Assembly (NCBI GenBank): GCA_027919835.1 | Contig: JANVFP010000011.1 | Coordinates: 62,001-126,000, forward strand | Length of the DNA: 64,000 nucleotides | Source of the DNA: Lentinula raphanica | Lineage: Eukaryota; Basidiomycota; Agaricomycetes; Agaricales; Omphalotaceae | Direction of reading: 5' to 3' | Part shown: piece by piece, positions 23,480 through 36,300 of the stretch | Layout: every line of letters begins with the position of its first letter | Numbering within the stretch: position 1 is the stretch's first letter | Position numbers and translations under genes: made by a program | Notes under the pieces: generated by a model | What the model saw: only the letters and a program-made list of their open reading frames with translations | Told to the model about the DNA's origin: nothing | Database searches by the model: none

Positions 23480-24092
23480 TTTCAGCGTGAAGGAAGATGG
23501 TTCTGTGTCGCAAGGCTCAGCTCCCAATATATGAGACTTCGCTTCGAAGTCCTCGTTGCAATCGATGAGAGAAGTCGCCGGTTAAGAGAATGAAGAATCC
23601 GATGGAGAATGCACTGTATTAGTGCTGATAACGGCCGCTACGGCCGCAAACTTGGGATTACATTCTAATGTCAGAGTGTTATATGCCCGAGGTGAGCTCA
23701 GCTTCACAGTTCATCGTGCGGGAAAATGATTAGCGCCGGAGTTAGCGCCCAATAACTTCGCAACCTAAACGTAGCAGAACACGGTAGCTAAACGTGGTGC
23801 CATATATGGATTTCAACGATCCATCCGCTTTTGTTGCGTACTGACCGGCTACTGATGCGCTCTTTGACACAGATTAACCTGTATATCCGACTGCAGTTGA
23901 AACGTTTAGTGCCATCCTAAGGCGTGAACAGACAGACGGCCGCAGAAGTGTTCACTGTTCGCTGAAATGTAACAGTCTCAACAGCTACCTTCCCGCTCCG
24001 GCGGTGTTGCAACATACAACGCCGTTGTTCAGGAGGATATACTACATAAACCTCAATGTCGTGTCAATCAGGTCTCCTTGCTTTGACCTTCT
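23480..24092. promoter_or_regulatory. Shared divergent promoter between AKR and GMC genes
   Basis: A 613-nt gap separates the starts of the aldo-keto reductase (minus) and the GMC oxidoreductase (plus), so both promoters must lie here. A CATATATTG on the minus strand near 23525-23535 may be the AKR core promoter. Co-regulation of two redox genes is a reasonable inference, not shown. Confidence 0.4.
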
Positions 24093-26464
24093 ATGTCGCC
24101 GTCTTTGACCCTACTAGGCCTTTTGGCGCTTGGCACATCGGTTTCGTCGTCCTATGGCAAGATCTACGAGAACGCGAGCGACATCCCGTCTCTTGACTCC
24201 TATGACTACGTGATAGTAGGAGGTTAGGATGTTAATCAATCAACTACTTGAACTCCGATCTAAAAGCTCTTTCTCTTCTAGGTGGGCTCACCGGGAGCGT
24301 GGTAGCAAGTCGTCTTACAGAGAACAGCAACACGACAGTGTTGGTACTCGAGGCAGGAGTATCGTATGTACCCTTTTTCTTCTCTTTCTCGAACCTCATT
24401 TGTAGCTCTGATCCCCTCCCGTTCAGACATCAGGGAGTAGATATCATTGAGGTACCTGGACTACAAAGCTTCACAGGACCGGGGACGATCTATAACTGGA
24501 ACTATACATCAGTCCCGTATGTTAAACAAAAATACCAACGGTAGTGAATTTTCACTCACTTTCGTGCTCCGCCAGCCAAATTCATCTATTGAACAACACC
24601 ATTCCCGCACCTCGGGGTCATGTCCTTGGAGGATCAAGCTCGATAAGTCAGCTATCTTTTCTCTCGAGCTTGGTGACTGCGGGATGTCTGACCACTCAAT
24701 TCAGATGGGATGTGGTACACCCGTGGTTCGTCAGCAGATTATGACCGTTGGGCGAATGTCACTGGTGATCAAGGGTGGTTGTGGGACGAGTTACAGAGCT
24801 ATTTCAAAAAGGTAACTCATTTTTGGCCGTTGAAGTCACTGATTGATAATCCTTCACCAGAGCGAGAGTCTCGTCGCGCCAGTTGATGGCCATAACACCA
24901 CCGGTCAGTATGACCCGGCACTACACGGAACTCAAGGACCCTTGCAAGTCACGGTTGGAGGATTCAGCCAGTCGCTAGATCAGCTTGTGATGGGAAGATT
25001 GGATCAGGATTTCCCGTTCATTGAGGACTATGACAACGGAGAGCCCATCGGTTTCGGTATAGCGGCATCTTACATCTATGATGTATTGGTTCAATCTGAC
25101 GCTCGGACTCTATCACAGGCTGGACGCAGACTACAATAGGCAACGGTTCCAGAAGTAGCGCTGCAACAGCTTACCTTGATAACTATCTCAATAGAACCAA
25201 CCTCGACGTCGCCGTAAACAGTCTTGCTACTCGTATTTTTGCATCAAACGGGAGTCGTATTGATACAGTGACTTTCACTGCCAACGGTAATAAGCCTCTA
25301 ATGGAAATAAATATGCTTCAGCTTATCCGCGTCCCTTTTTCCAGGCCTCCCAATTAATGTAACAGCAAGGGTCGAAGTCTTGCTTGCCGCTGGTGTTTTC
25401 AATACTCCTCATATCCTCCTCAACTCTGGCATCGGAGATGCTTCTGAACTTTCCGCCATGAGCATCCCTGTCGTGCACAATTTGCCAAGTGTCGGGAAGA
25501 ACTTGACCGAACAGCCAGCAATCTCGAGCTTATGGAATACCAGTAACCCTGTTTCAGCTGCTCAAGCTGAAGTTGACTACGAAAATGCCATCGCACAGTG
25601 GAACAGCAACAGGACTGGTCGTATGGTGCTAGCTATCAGCAATACCGTCGGATTTGCTCGAATGAACGTCTCGAGCCCTGAAGTACAGGCGCTTGTAGAG
25701 GAGTATGGTGAACTAGCGCCCGGGCCTGCGTCTCCGCATTTCGAGTTATTACCTACTGTGGTAAGATGGTATCTTCGCTGTTCAAATTAAACCTCAACAA
25801 TACCTTTTTCAGAATGCGTTCGATGCAGAGACCAACTTCGAAAACGCACAGTTCATCTTTGATTCTGTGAATCTCGTTCCATATTCCCGTAAGTGCCATC
25901 GTCGACTCTATGTCCCTGAACTTCATCATTCAACACTTCCCCTCATAGGCGGCTCCGTAACCCTCAACTCAGCCAATCCTCTGGGCCCCCCTTTGATAGA
26001 TTACAATTTTTATAGTGCCCCACAAGATATCCTAGTCATGCGGCAAGCTGTTCTAAGCGCCTTGTCGTTTATCTCGACGCCTGATTGGCAGGATTTCTTA
26101 ACTGCTCCCGCCTCGTCATTGCTTGCTGCTGTGGTGGACGAATATCCTAACGTCAGCAATGCAACTATGGATGCATACATTCGCGCCACTACTTCTATCA
26201 GTTTCCATGCTGTTGGCAGTTGTTCAATGTCCCCTGCAGGAGCTGATTGGGGCGTCGTTGACCCCGATTTCCATGTGAAGGGAGTTGCAGGACTGCGAGT
26301 TATTGATACGTCGATTATGGTGAGTGCCCCCTTTGGGTTCTTGGGTTAGACGGAGTTATCATTGACTGTAAAACGACTAGCCTTTCGCTCCTGCGGGCCA
26401 CTCGCAGGCTGCTGCATATGTTATCGCCGAACGTGCAGCCGATATTATCAAAGGAAGTACATGA
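24093..26464 (+). CDS. Secreted GMC oxidoreductase (aryl-alcohol/alcohol oxidase-like)
   Basis: FAD-dependent oxidase or dehydrogenase that oxidises an alcohol and may feed H2O2 to extracellular peroxidases. The start at 24093 gives a signal peptide (MSPSLTLLGLLALGTSVSSS). The FAD site follows (YDYVIVGGGLTGSVVASRL ... VLVLEAG), then GMC signature 1 (IPAPRGHVLGGSSSINGMWY), TRGSSADYDRW, and signature 2 (GVFNTPHILLNSGIGD). The catalytic His pair appears to be SFHAVGSCSMSP and PFAPAGHSQAAAYV near the C-terminus. The gene is cut by about nine introns, for example one joining SSSI to NGMWY with an exact phase match. The frame is intact when spliced. The substrate cannot be read from sequence. Confidence 0.88.
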
Positions 26465-27465
26465 GTTACAGTAATCAGAACCTCGAAACATCCATTGTAC
26501 CTTATTGCTAAAATAATAACACCTTGAATAATGAGTGTGCTCCTTGCTTCAAACTTCGACTCTGACATTTGTTGTTCGCAGAAGCTATATAGTGCTATAT
26601 ACCATTTGAATCCGGGTTGCTGAACCTAAGTGTGTTATGTAACAGTTGAATGGTGAGTCCTGTCAAATCTCAGGCTCAAGGACCGTATTCCGTGAACACA
26701 AAATTTGGAAGATACGACCTGATATGACACAATCTTGAGTGCTACTATGACTCAATAACTGCCCCGGGATCAATCCCTTATCTGGCTTGGCTAAGACAAT
26801 GGATTGACATATCTTTTGTGCAGAACATGAGCCAGTTGTGAAACCACGGTGATGCTGATTTCCTGACAAGCAAAGAAATACAGAAAAGTCACCATTGTCG
26901 ACTTCATGTTATAGCATGAAGGCATGGCTCGAACCTACGCTGCCAACAGCAGCTGAATAATTTGTAACGAGTTACTATCATCTCGTTATACCATTTTCAT
27001 CCACATTCTGAGCTATGTGCACTGAAGATCGTTTTCGAGGAGAAAACTTGTTGCCGCATCTCCGAAGGAAAAGTTCACACTGTGCATTTTGAAATTCATA
27101 CATAGATGTCGGGAGTCCGGCAGTTTCGGAAGAGTCATCGGCTTTGCAGACGGATACAGACATGTAAACATCCTCAGCTCGTCGCCCAGACTCTTGAGCG
27201 TAGACTCAAAATGAATACATAGCATCCTAGCTCCCTAACAGACCTTGAATGCTTCACGAGAAATTTCTGTAGGGTTAACGGACCAGAGTGAGCTGGTAGT
27301 CGATAACTTGATACCTTGCCAAATTCCCGGTATGCGCTCCACGAATGTATCAACAGCGCCTCAATCGTACAAGTAGAGTCGTTGAGATTTGGATTCCATA
27401 CAGCCGGGAAGACTTGAGGAGAACAACGTTTACCTACATTACAAACCTGAAGCAGTACTTACAGT
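26465..27465. other. Intergenic region upstream of the zinc-finger gene
   Basis: Only short open frames without family features on either strand. It holds the 3' flank of the GMC gene and presumably the promoter of the C2H2 gene. No repeats or RNA genes were recognised. Confidence 0.4.
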
Positions 27466-28828
27466 ATGTCCGAAAGGGATCTTCGCGTAAGTATTCTTAA
27501 ATTCTGATACATACTGTGAACTTTTACATATCCTTCTCCTTTTATAGAATATAGTATAGCAGTACGTATATCACAGCCGTAGGCGTGAGTATCCTCAACA
27601 CAATCTCATTCATAAATAGAGTGGGATAGCTCGGATGCCTTCATAATCCGCACCAGGAAGGGCAACTCTAACTTCATGTCTCTCTCGATGCCATTCCGCG
27701 AGTTTGCTCGATTGAAGCTCGTAGCAAGTATGACCTCAGAAGGAAATACCTCCATGCAATTCGAGCCTTCGTCTGCATCACTGATCCCAGACGATGTCGG
27801 TTCCAATGTCGTCTTTCACTTCCAGAGCAGCGTGTCCAATGGGGTCAACACATTGACGATCTACGTTACTGGCAGCGCCCCGTTGACAGGTTCGACGTCT
27901 ACTACCCCCGAACATGGTAGTATTGGTTCCAGCCTAGGTACGATTACTCAAATCTCGCAGAGTTCTTCCTCTGACGTTGGCACCAGATCATTCTAGCGAG
28001 ACCAACTTTGGTCTCTCGCCGAGAGGAAGTAATCTAGATATACCAGATCCTTCGTTTTGCTGGATAGGTGACAGCTCAACGTTAGATCCTTTATTCAGCC
28101 AATCCCAGGCATCCTCATTCCAGCAAGGGTCCCTTGCTCAGCATGCTATGAATTCGACGATGCCTCATATGGAAACATCATATCCAGGATACAGCGAATT
28201 ATTACAGGATTACCGGGATAATTTGACAAATGATTACCCATCTTGGACGGATCCTGCTATTTTTTCCTTGCCATTCATGGATCCCCCTACATCTTCTATA
28301 CCATCATCCGCATCGAGCTCGCTCCCAACAACTCCCAGTGTATGCAGCACGGCATCTCCAGCCTCTAACTTCTCCGAGATAACCATGGATGATCAAGCAA
28401 GCGCGTCGTCTCCGGAGGCTTCCTGCCAATGTCCCCTTAATCATCCTCCCGCCTTGCCCCGGAGAGTAGTATCTTCTGCTTCTTCTTCTCTGGCGCATAG
28501 ACACCGCGACACAACTCACTCCCGATCGCGATCTCAACCAGATGCTTATCATATTCATCACTCTCGGAGTCGCGGTGTCCCCGTAAAGTCATCATTTCCT
28601 TGTACCTTCGTTCCATGCCCTGAAGTATTTTCACGCAAGCACGATCGGATGCGGCACGAAGTCGCGCAGCACGGTTTGCAATGCGAATGGGTTTGCGATA
28701 GATGCCGTAAATTTTTCTCGTCCGAAAAAACACTGGCGAAGCACAAATGCAACGTGAACGTGGACGTACGCTGGACTGCTCCTGCTCAAAACAACACCGG
28801 CCAAGACGGGGGTGTCTCTCAAGCTTAG
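27466..28828 (+). CDS. C2H2-type zinc-finger protein, probable transcription factor
   Basis: The main body has a Ser/Thr/Pro-rich region followed by two C-terminal zinc fingers: CTFVPCPEVFSRKHDRMRHE with a closing His, and CDRCRKFFSSEKTLAKHKC (last ligand Cys, a C2HC finger). A clear intron (27938-27986) joins SSL to DHSSETNFG. The 5' end is less certain. The first ATG in the long exon is at 27676, but an upstream chain fits: ATG at 27466 with a 21-nt exon (MSERDLR), a 25-nt exon (27560-27584), a 35-nt intron, then 27620 onward, giving YVYHSRRQWDSSDAFIIRTR in frame. Likely nuclear and DNA-binding; targets unknown. Confidence 0.78.
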
Positions 28829-29539
28829 ATTGATATTAGATGTAATTCACTACGGACTCTCATTCCTGCCACAGATTAACCACTGGTTAAAGCGCCATAG
28901 TAGGGCGTTATGGGTTGCATTACGATAGACACCATGGAGATCCCTCTCACAGACATTGAAGTATATATTCATTAACAGTATGTATTTGACAAACAAGATG
29001 TATCAGTAGCATTCATAGTTACCATAGATCCAACTATCCGTATTGTTCTGACTTGTACAAAGTTTTAAAACTGAGACGATGCCCCGCGTCCTTCGTGAAT
29101 TGTCCGTTCTCGGTTCCACACGCGCAAATGTCTCACAATATGGGCGTTGAGCTGGGATCCAAGCACTGTATTCAGGTAGTGGAACCCTGCTGGAAACTAT
29201 GCTAGGTCTCACCGTTTAATGTACTTCCGCCTCTATACAGCTCTATACAGTAGTACGTGGAGCCATTGATATGAGAGGTGATAGTGTAGGGTGGTGTCGG
29301 AGACCAGTCGCAATGTAGATTCCCTATACCTTTCCGTGGTACGCAACGTTGACGGGCGTTGCAAAGGATCTGCATCGATCATCGGTCGTGATCTGGGCCG
29401 CTTGGCAGTAAGAGAGGAGCCAGGGTGTGTCGTATAAGCGAGTTGCTACTTAAAAACTTTCCTGCTCCGGTTGGAAGGATGAGCGGGCGTTTCAAGGCAT
29501 TGTTTGACCATCCAAGTACTCCGTGTGCACGTAAGCTGT
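28829..29539. other. Intergenic, no gene recognised
   Basis: Short unconvincing frames on both strands. A short tandem repeat of CTCTATACAG occurs near 29232-29250. Confidence 0.35.
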
Positions 29540-29920
29540 ATGGATATGGCACAGCTTCACGATGATAACCTGCATCCCAGGGGATTTGAAGGACGGAAGT
29601 TAAGTACGGAGGCATCTGGGAGGTACAAAAAGCCTCCGCGAATCGAATTCAAAGGTGTTGCTGAGAGGGGCATACATGTTGGTATACAGGATTATATTGA
29701 ACCTGATATCCAGGCGGAAATGCAGCCCACCGAGGTATGCCGGACGTTTGGCGATGCTACTGACCAAAAATTCCTCATCGAGGTTTCCTCTTCCACTGCC
29801 GTTTTTCCGTTTGGCTTGTATGTATATCAAAGGCCCGCTTGGATTAGCACTGATTGTAAGTAACACTAGAGAGCAATCAGTTCGATCTTGACAGATTGCT
29901 CCCAGAACCTACCAGTATAA
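29540..29920 (+). CDS. Possible small two-exon gene of unknown function
   Basis: The open frame from the ATG at 29540 (MDMAQLHDDNLHPRGFEGRK ...) has balanced composition. It reaches a good GTAAGT donor near 29855; with the CTTGACAG acceptor at about 29894 it continues YCSQNLPV and stops at 29920. A competing reading uses an upstream ATG (MSGRFKALFDHPSTPCA) and a GTAAGC-CATCCCAG intron, but it stops soon after. No domain or motif was recognised. It may be a gene fragment or chance. Confidence 0.3.
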
Positions 29921-31408
29921 ACTGATAATTGATTGTTCCCTTCATCGTTCAGACAAATTTGCGTGCGATTACCTCCAATGTTGCAGAACTCATAATTTAC
30001 AATTTGTAGTTCACAGAAAACCAACTCTTCTCCCGCTTGACCGATGATTGTTCCTTCTACACGGTCTGGTCATGCCGAACTTGTATTGAGCTGATTCATC
30101 CTCACTGTTGTCTCCGAGCTGCTGAGTATTGTCATTCAGAGTCTTGATTCTTGCTGGCCTTTTTCTCTCCGGGATTTTCTGGCTGTTCCTAAGAGGTTTA
30201 TTTTGATGTTCATTTGAATTTCCCGCTCTATCGAGCGGATTTTTGAAGATTTTGATCGGATCAGAACATTCGAGAAAGTCGAGCTCGAGAAGGCTCGAGA
30301 TAGGGAATTGAAGGGAGTTCGAGTTGAACGTTCGTCGTGAAATGGTGCTCAGGCATTCTTGATTGTGTCAAATGGCATACATGATATAGCATCATCATGT
30401 TGTCAGAGGGCGCAGCGAGCACGTGGAGGAAACTTATTGGATCGTGGCACCTCAAGTCATTGAGGTTCGCGAATGATTCGGATAGTACTCAACTGTACTC
30501 AATCTAACTTCAAGTTGATAACAGAAGGTAACAGAAGGGCTCACCTTCTACCCGAGGGTCAACTTGAACGATAGAGCCCTGAAGGGATTCAATTGTTGGT
30601 CAAACCTAGTCTTATCCATACCCTTCTCTAAAAAAAAAGTTCTGGTCAACGTGTGTCATCATCTGTTGCCTTGAACTTTGTGAGCATTGCTAGTTTGTCT
30701 GTCCTTTTCCAATGTCCGTTCGCAGACCGAAAGCATCATTGAGGGGAGGCACCCGCAGCGTTGAGTACTGGCGGAAGGTAAAATTTAAGAGCATATATCC
30801 GGTCTAATTTAATATTCCTGAGTATAGGACCCACAGCCCACCTTGGGATTAGACAAAATCAAATCCAGACTGATTCACAATGCTCGGAGGTTTTATTCGA
30901 TTGTTTCTGGTTATGCGGATGGGAGACGGTAGTGTGCTTGCTTCCTCCTGTCAACGATGTATTCTGATGTACTCTGATCCTTGGTCGGGTGAGTATTGCT
31001 ACCTTGTATAATGGTCTTTTGAAATCGTTTCCAGGTAGAGCGAGCTGCAGCCGGCCCCCGCGAGATAAATGAGGGACTCGGGAAGCTAATCCTGACAGAT
31101 TCTGGCTAATCCGAAAGCCCGTCATCAAGCCAACATCATCCGGTTTCACTGCGCATAACCCCAATCTAGCTTTGATTGGAAGCATCCTGGAGATCTCAAG
31201 CTCTTCAGGTAGGTGAGGATTGAAGTCGGAGGATCGGAGATGGATTCACTACCAGTGAGGACTGTACTAGTAAGCATTCCCAGAGTCAGAGGAATACCCG
31301 CAGCGTGGTCACGTCTCGTTGACTGAGCAGGTCATCTAGTTTCTCGTGAGCATCAGCTAAACGCGTGTACTTTCGGCTTAGTCCCAACTCATCTAAGTTC
31401 CTCTAATC
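29921..31408. other. Gene-poor intergenic region
   Basis: About 1.5 kb in which I see no coding chain, RNA gene or clear repeat on either strand. The right end should include the promoter of the Lys-rich nuclear protein gene. Confidence 0.4.
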
Positions 31409-33150
31409 ATGAAGGCTGATTCATCCAACAAATCCAAACGCGCACGCCTGAGGCCTCTTATACCCTGGTCATAACTTGATCGATGTATGAATTTGGTCTT
31501 CTTATTACTCCTGTGTTGAGCCTGAATTTCTGAGTGTCGTTGTCGACGCTGAGGAGAAGGTTTTCGTGGTTGCAAAGGTGACGAGATGACGGTCAAAGCT
31601 GGAACGTGCCGGGCGGCCCGAAACCTTCTAAACCAACACCCATGGACGAAGACGTTGACATGGACGCTCCTCAAATTTCTACACTCCGAGAGGAGTCTAC
31701 CCCGCCTCCTGTTGCTGCTAAAGTTAACACAACCAGGCGAATTAAGCTATTAGTTAACAAGCCAAGTTCTTCAACTGCCCCGCCACCGGCTGCACGCCAC
31801 CATCAGCCAACACAACGGCCCAAGAATGGCGACGAAGATGGCGACGACGATGATGATGACCAGGAAGACCAACTCATAGATGATGATGATCCAATAAGGC
31901 CTTCAGATCTTCCTCCACCACCTCGACCAGCTGCGGAGGCTTCTTCGGCTGGTTCGTCTCCTGTAAAAAAGAAGGCACCAGCGAAGAGGAAACCCAGGAA
32001 GAACGACAAACGTCCACCAGAAGAGGGAAGGTTGAAAGAGAAAGTTATGCAGCAGCCTGGTGCCCCGAATCTTGCACCTACGATGTTGTGGTTCGAGGCT
32101 AACCCGAATTCGAATTCGAATAATCCGGAATCACACGAAGCAGGGCCTTCTTCTGAGGGAGGACAGATTACAATGCTTAGTTCTGACCAGCCTTTGCCAA
32201 TGAAGATTTCTGGGAAGAAGAAGGCTGCGACGAAGAAGGCACCTGCTCAGAAGAAGGCTAAGACGTCTAGTGCGGCGGCGGCTTCGACATCTGCTTCTGC
32301 TCCTCCCGCTCCTATAAAGTATGTCTTCTATTGTGCCAAGATAAACTCCAGAATCTGATCAAATAATACACAGGCAAACGAAGATAAGGCTGTTACCTCC
32401 ACCCATGCCTGACGACTCAGGAATCGTTTCCGAAGGTATATATAAATCCCATCTTCTTTTCATACTCGACAATAATTAATGAGCTACACTCTAGGCATGA
32501 CTGGCACTGCAGCTTCATCACCGATGGCTGAACACTTTGACGACGTGGAGCCAACACCAGAACCCGAACCACTCGCGCCTTTACCCCCTGCCGCTCAAAA
32601 TGCTGCACCGCCTGAAGACATCAATCTGGAAGGCATACCCGTACCTATGTATCCACTTCCCACAAAACCATTCCCCGTCCTGCCTCCTCCCAAAATCGGC
32701 TCAGGCCTCGCACCTAACATCACTTTCGACCGAAGTGGTACCAAAGTCCGTCACTGGCGTGTCGCAAAACGGGAGATTCGCGGAATCGCAGGCGGCAGGT
32801 GGTTTGCTCAGGCCTGGGTGGGAGACAAGGATTCAGCGTATGCCAACCACGTAGAGACGCAGGCAGAGTTGAGGAAGACGATTGGTGACTCGCCTTCCCA
32901 TGCTGCATCGTCGAAGGTGGCTTCTTCAGCGTCGGCTCCTGTCACTGGGAAGGGAAAAGCGAAAGGGAAGGGAGCATCTTTGTCGACTTCGGCTGCACCG
33001 TCGAGATCAGAGTCGCAGGCTCCGGAAGCTGGAGGGGCTAGCGTCAGTGTTCATGCACCTTCGAAGATGCGAATTTCGCAGGTGCCTATACCAGTAGGGC
33101 CTGCTTCAGAGGCTGGCGATTCGGATATGATGGGTCCTCCAGATTCTTAA
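31409..33150 (+). CDS. Lys/Ala/Pro-rich nuclear protein, possibly INO80 subunit Ies4-like
   Basis: The clear body starts in the frame around MDEDVDMDAPQ (first in-frame ATG at 31642), then TTRRIKLLVNKPSSSTA, an acidic tract (EDGDDDDDDQEDQ), a basic AT-hook-like tract (KKKAPAKRKPRK), and Lys-Ala-rich repeats. Two good introns near 32320-32373 and 32434-32493 join it to a second half with Pro-rich sequence and a conserved-looking core (KVRHWRVAKREIRGIAGGRW). An upstream exon (ATG at 31409, MKADSSNKSKRARLRP, donor at 31468 to acceptor at 31596) would give a basic nuclear-type N-terminus, but its GTCATA donor is weak. The TRRIKLLV plus R-x-W layout reminds me of Ies4 of the INO80 chromatin remodeller. 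That assignment is tentative; the protein is largely disordered. Confidence 0.65.
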
Positions 33151-33347
33151 TTGGAAAGTCATGCCAGAGTCATGCTCATATGAATGACTCTTCGATTTTG
33201 TATTCTGTGTATTATTTTGCTGTGCAACTGGAAAGTTGATCTATCAGATAATTATCAAGTAGCTGCGGTTTATGTCCACGTCGCTCGCGATCGCTCTGTA
33301 ATCTTCCTCTTATTTTCTTCTCTTGTGAGGAGCTGCCTTCCTATGAA

Positions 33348-36300
33348 ATGCAGAAAGAACTTCACGGAAATGCCAAGAAAACAGTGTCGCGAATTAGTGA
33401 ACGTGGTAAGTTTCCCACCCACCTTCACTTCTTTCTTGTCGCGATCTCGGTCGTTGAATGGCCAATCCCCATGGTGTCGTTGCGCAAACAGCAGCGGCTC
33501 AACAGGCTTTCGCTTCAGATCCAAAATACAAAAAGTACACCCAGCAAGTGGAGAAATGTTTGAACTCGTTCGATAATGTGCATGAATGGGCGGATTGTAT
33601 AGCGTTTCTAAAGCAGTTGCTTAAGGTACGTGTTAAATTTGTCTCTCGAGATATACGAACTGATATCGATTATTGAGTAGACGTTTCAAGCATACATGCA
33701 ATTCAAGGAGATTCCACGCAAACTGATAGTAGCGAAACGACTGTCCCAGTGCCTTAATCCCGCCTTACCAACAGGAGTTCACCAGAGAGCTTTGGATGTT
33801 TATTCTCATATATTGGCCGTCCTAGGAGTACGTCGGAGTTTTTCGTGCTCTTCGACGATCTAATGGTTCGATAGTCGGAAGGCTTGAAGCGAGATTTGCC
33901 AATATGGTCGTCTGGTCTGTTTCCCTTCTTCGAGTATGCTGCTACATCGGTCAAAGTACGTCGTTTGAATGTCGTGGTTGACGACTTTGTTGACACTCTA
34001 TAGCCAACTCTACTCAATCTCTACGATACACACTATCTACCACTCCAAGCCGGCTTACGACCTGTCATGAAATCCTTCATTCTGGCGTTACTACCAGGCC
34101 TCGAAGAAGAAACGGGAGAATTCTTCGAAAAGGTTCTCAACCTACTAGATCGACTGTCCGGAACAGTTTCCCCATCGTTCTTTTTCCAAAATGTCTGGCT
34201 CGTCATGTTAACAACCCCTTCTGCCCGTGGAACCGCCCTCAATTTCCTTTCTCGGCGATTACCACAACTCCACGGGCTGGACGATATCACGTCCATTGTA
34301 GGATCCGATATTGGGTTGATGATACGCGCGTTCGCAGCCGCTCTGGAGGACGAAAATCTGCTCGTCAGGAGAAGTGCGCTGGATCTGCTCTTGCAATCCA
34401 TGCGCGTGGACAGCGGTCCTGTCAAGAAGGCGCAAGCGGATGACAGGACAATCTTGATGCGCGCTGCTGTTGGCGTTGTTCTTCGACGCGACTTGTCTTT
34501 GAATCGGCGGTTGTATTCTTGGTTGCTCGGTCCAGGCGAGAAGAGCGAGAAGCAGATCGAATATCTGAAGGATAACGCGTTAGAGTTGTTGAAGAACACG
34601 CTGAAGGAGGACATGGTGTCGCCGTCTGGAGAGTATTCAGAGTCTAGGCCGTTCAAGATCTTCATTTCGTTGCTGGATAAATGGGAGATCGGAGCGGCTC
34701 TCTCGGAGGTCTTGGTTTACGATGCGTTCAAAGCAGTCAAAACACTGGCGGAAGCTGCACCAGGAGAGGAAGATATATCTATGACTTCGAATACCCTTTA
34801 CGAAGCCGTGGAACCACATATTATCTGGAGACAAGTTCTAAATGCTGTCTTCAAGGAAATCACTGATGATGTTCAGCAGTTCGAGGTGTGTCTAGATGTA
34901 TCGCTACAGGACTTCATCGTCGCTGAATTCTTGTATGTTAGGCCATCGACATGATGTTGTTCATACTGAAAACCTTCTCGCAAGACGAAGAGGTTCAGAC
35001 TATACATTTTCCTCTCATATTCGCTGCGCTAGTGGATATCCTCCAAGTAGCTCTTTCTTTCCTTCTGAGCCACTTTCCTTTCAATTGATGAATTTATTGT
35101 TCTAGATATTAGTGGAACAAGAACCTTCGAAGGCCTCTTCCCCATCCACGAGAGCAGTCCTATCCCTTCTCGAAGTCTTATTACGCCAAATACCTCATAT
35201 CGCTTTACTTTCCCGCCCAGAAATGACCACCGACCTTCAAGCAGCTAGTGAGACCGAACGACCTTATAAGTTCGCATGTACTTTCTACGACTTCAAGTCA
35301 ACTCTGGATGCCCCACCTCCTTCTGGGACGTACACAGTACCTTTAGGTTCTGCATTCGAAAGTTTGATATCTTTGAGTATGACTTTCAGTCAAACTCTGA
35401 CAAAATCGAAGGGAACCGGAACCACAAACTTCGCGCAGTTGCGGGAGACCCTTTCTTCATCATTGACTCTGATCGACAGTCTCGTCAGCAGAGTCAGCTC
35501 ATCTGTCAACTTAGTATGGGAACCCAACAAGTGGCTCTCAGTCGTGCTCGATAGCCTTCAGGAAGTACGTCTAATGATCTTCGTTTCTGGGTTGAATCTG
35601 ATGTTCTCTTGCAGAACACCAACTTCACTGTCGTGGATAGGGCAATATCTCTCGTTGTCCTCCTTCATCAAACACCTGACCTTGCGCCCAACATTTCCAT
35701 CGACAATAGACCGACCATGTCAAAAATGGTCAACAGGTTGTTGTCGTACCTTCGACTAGATTACGCAGTGTACCACGTTCGCGCTGTCAATCTTATTTGG
35801 AGTCTTGACGCTGCCACACCAAAATCCCATGTTGAAAGCATCTTGGCGCAAGCCATGAATTCGCCAGAGTCGAAGAACGTGCAAAAATCATACGAGGCTT
35901 TTGGTGTATTATGGAGGCTCAGTGGTGAGTTTTGAGATCAGTTATGGTAAGAACAGTCGTTCATGTTGAAGTCATTTGATAGAGGACAACATGCTACCTG
36001 GTTCGCGATTCAAGGTCCCAATGATGATCGTCCTGGACACATTGAAGAGCGAAGACCCCAATCTCAGGCGAATCGGTGAAACCTGGATGAGGTGTTACCT
36101 GAAATCATATCTCCGGTATGTCCTCGTGCAAATTCTCAAGTCGCTCTCGACGAACCTTTAATGTTCAGCGTACTCGATCCAATAATGTTCGAGCTCATGG
36201 ATCCCACTATTCGTCGATCAACAACAACCATGAAAGTCAAGGGTAGAGAGATCCCAGGGTTTCTTTACGAACGTCCTTTCGATCAGCGCTATATCAATCA

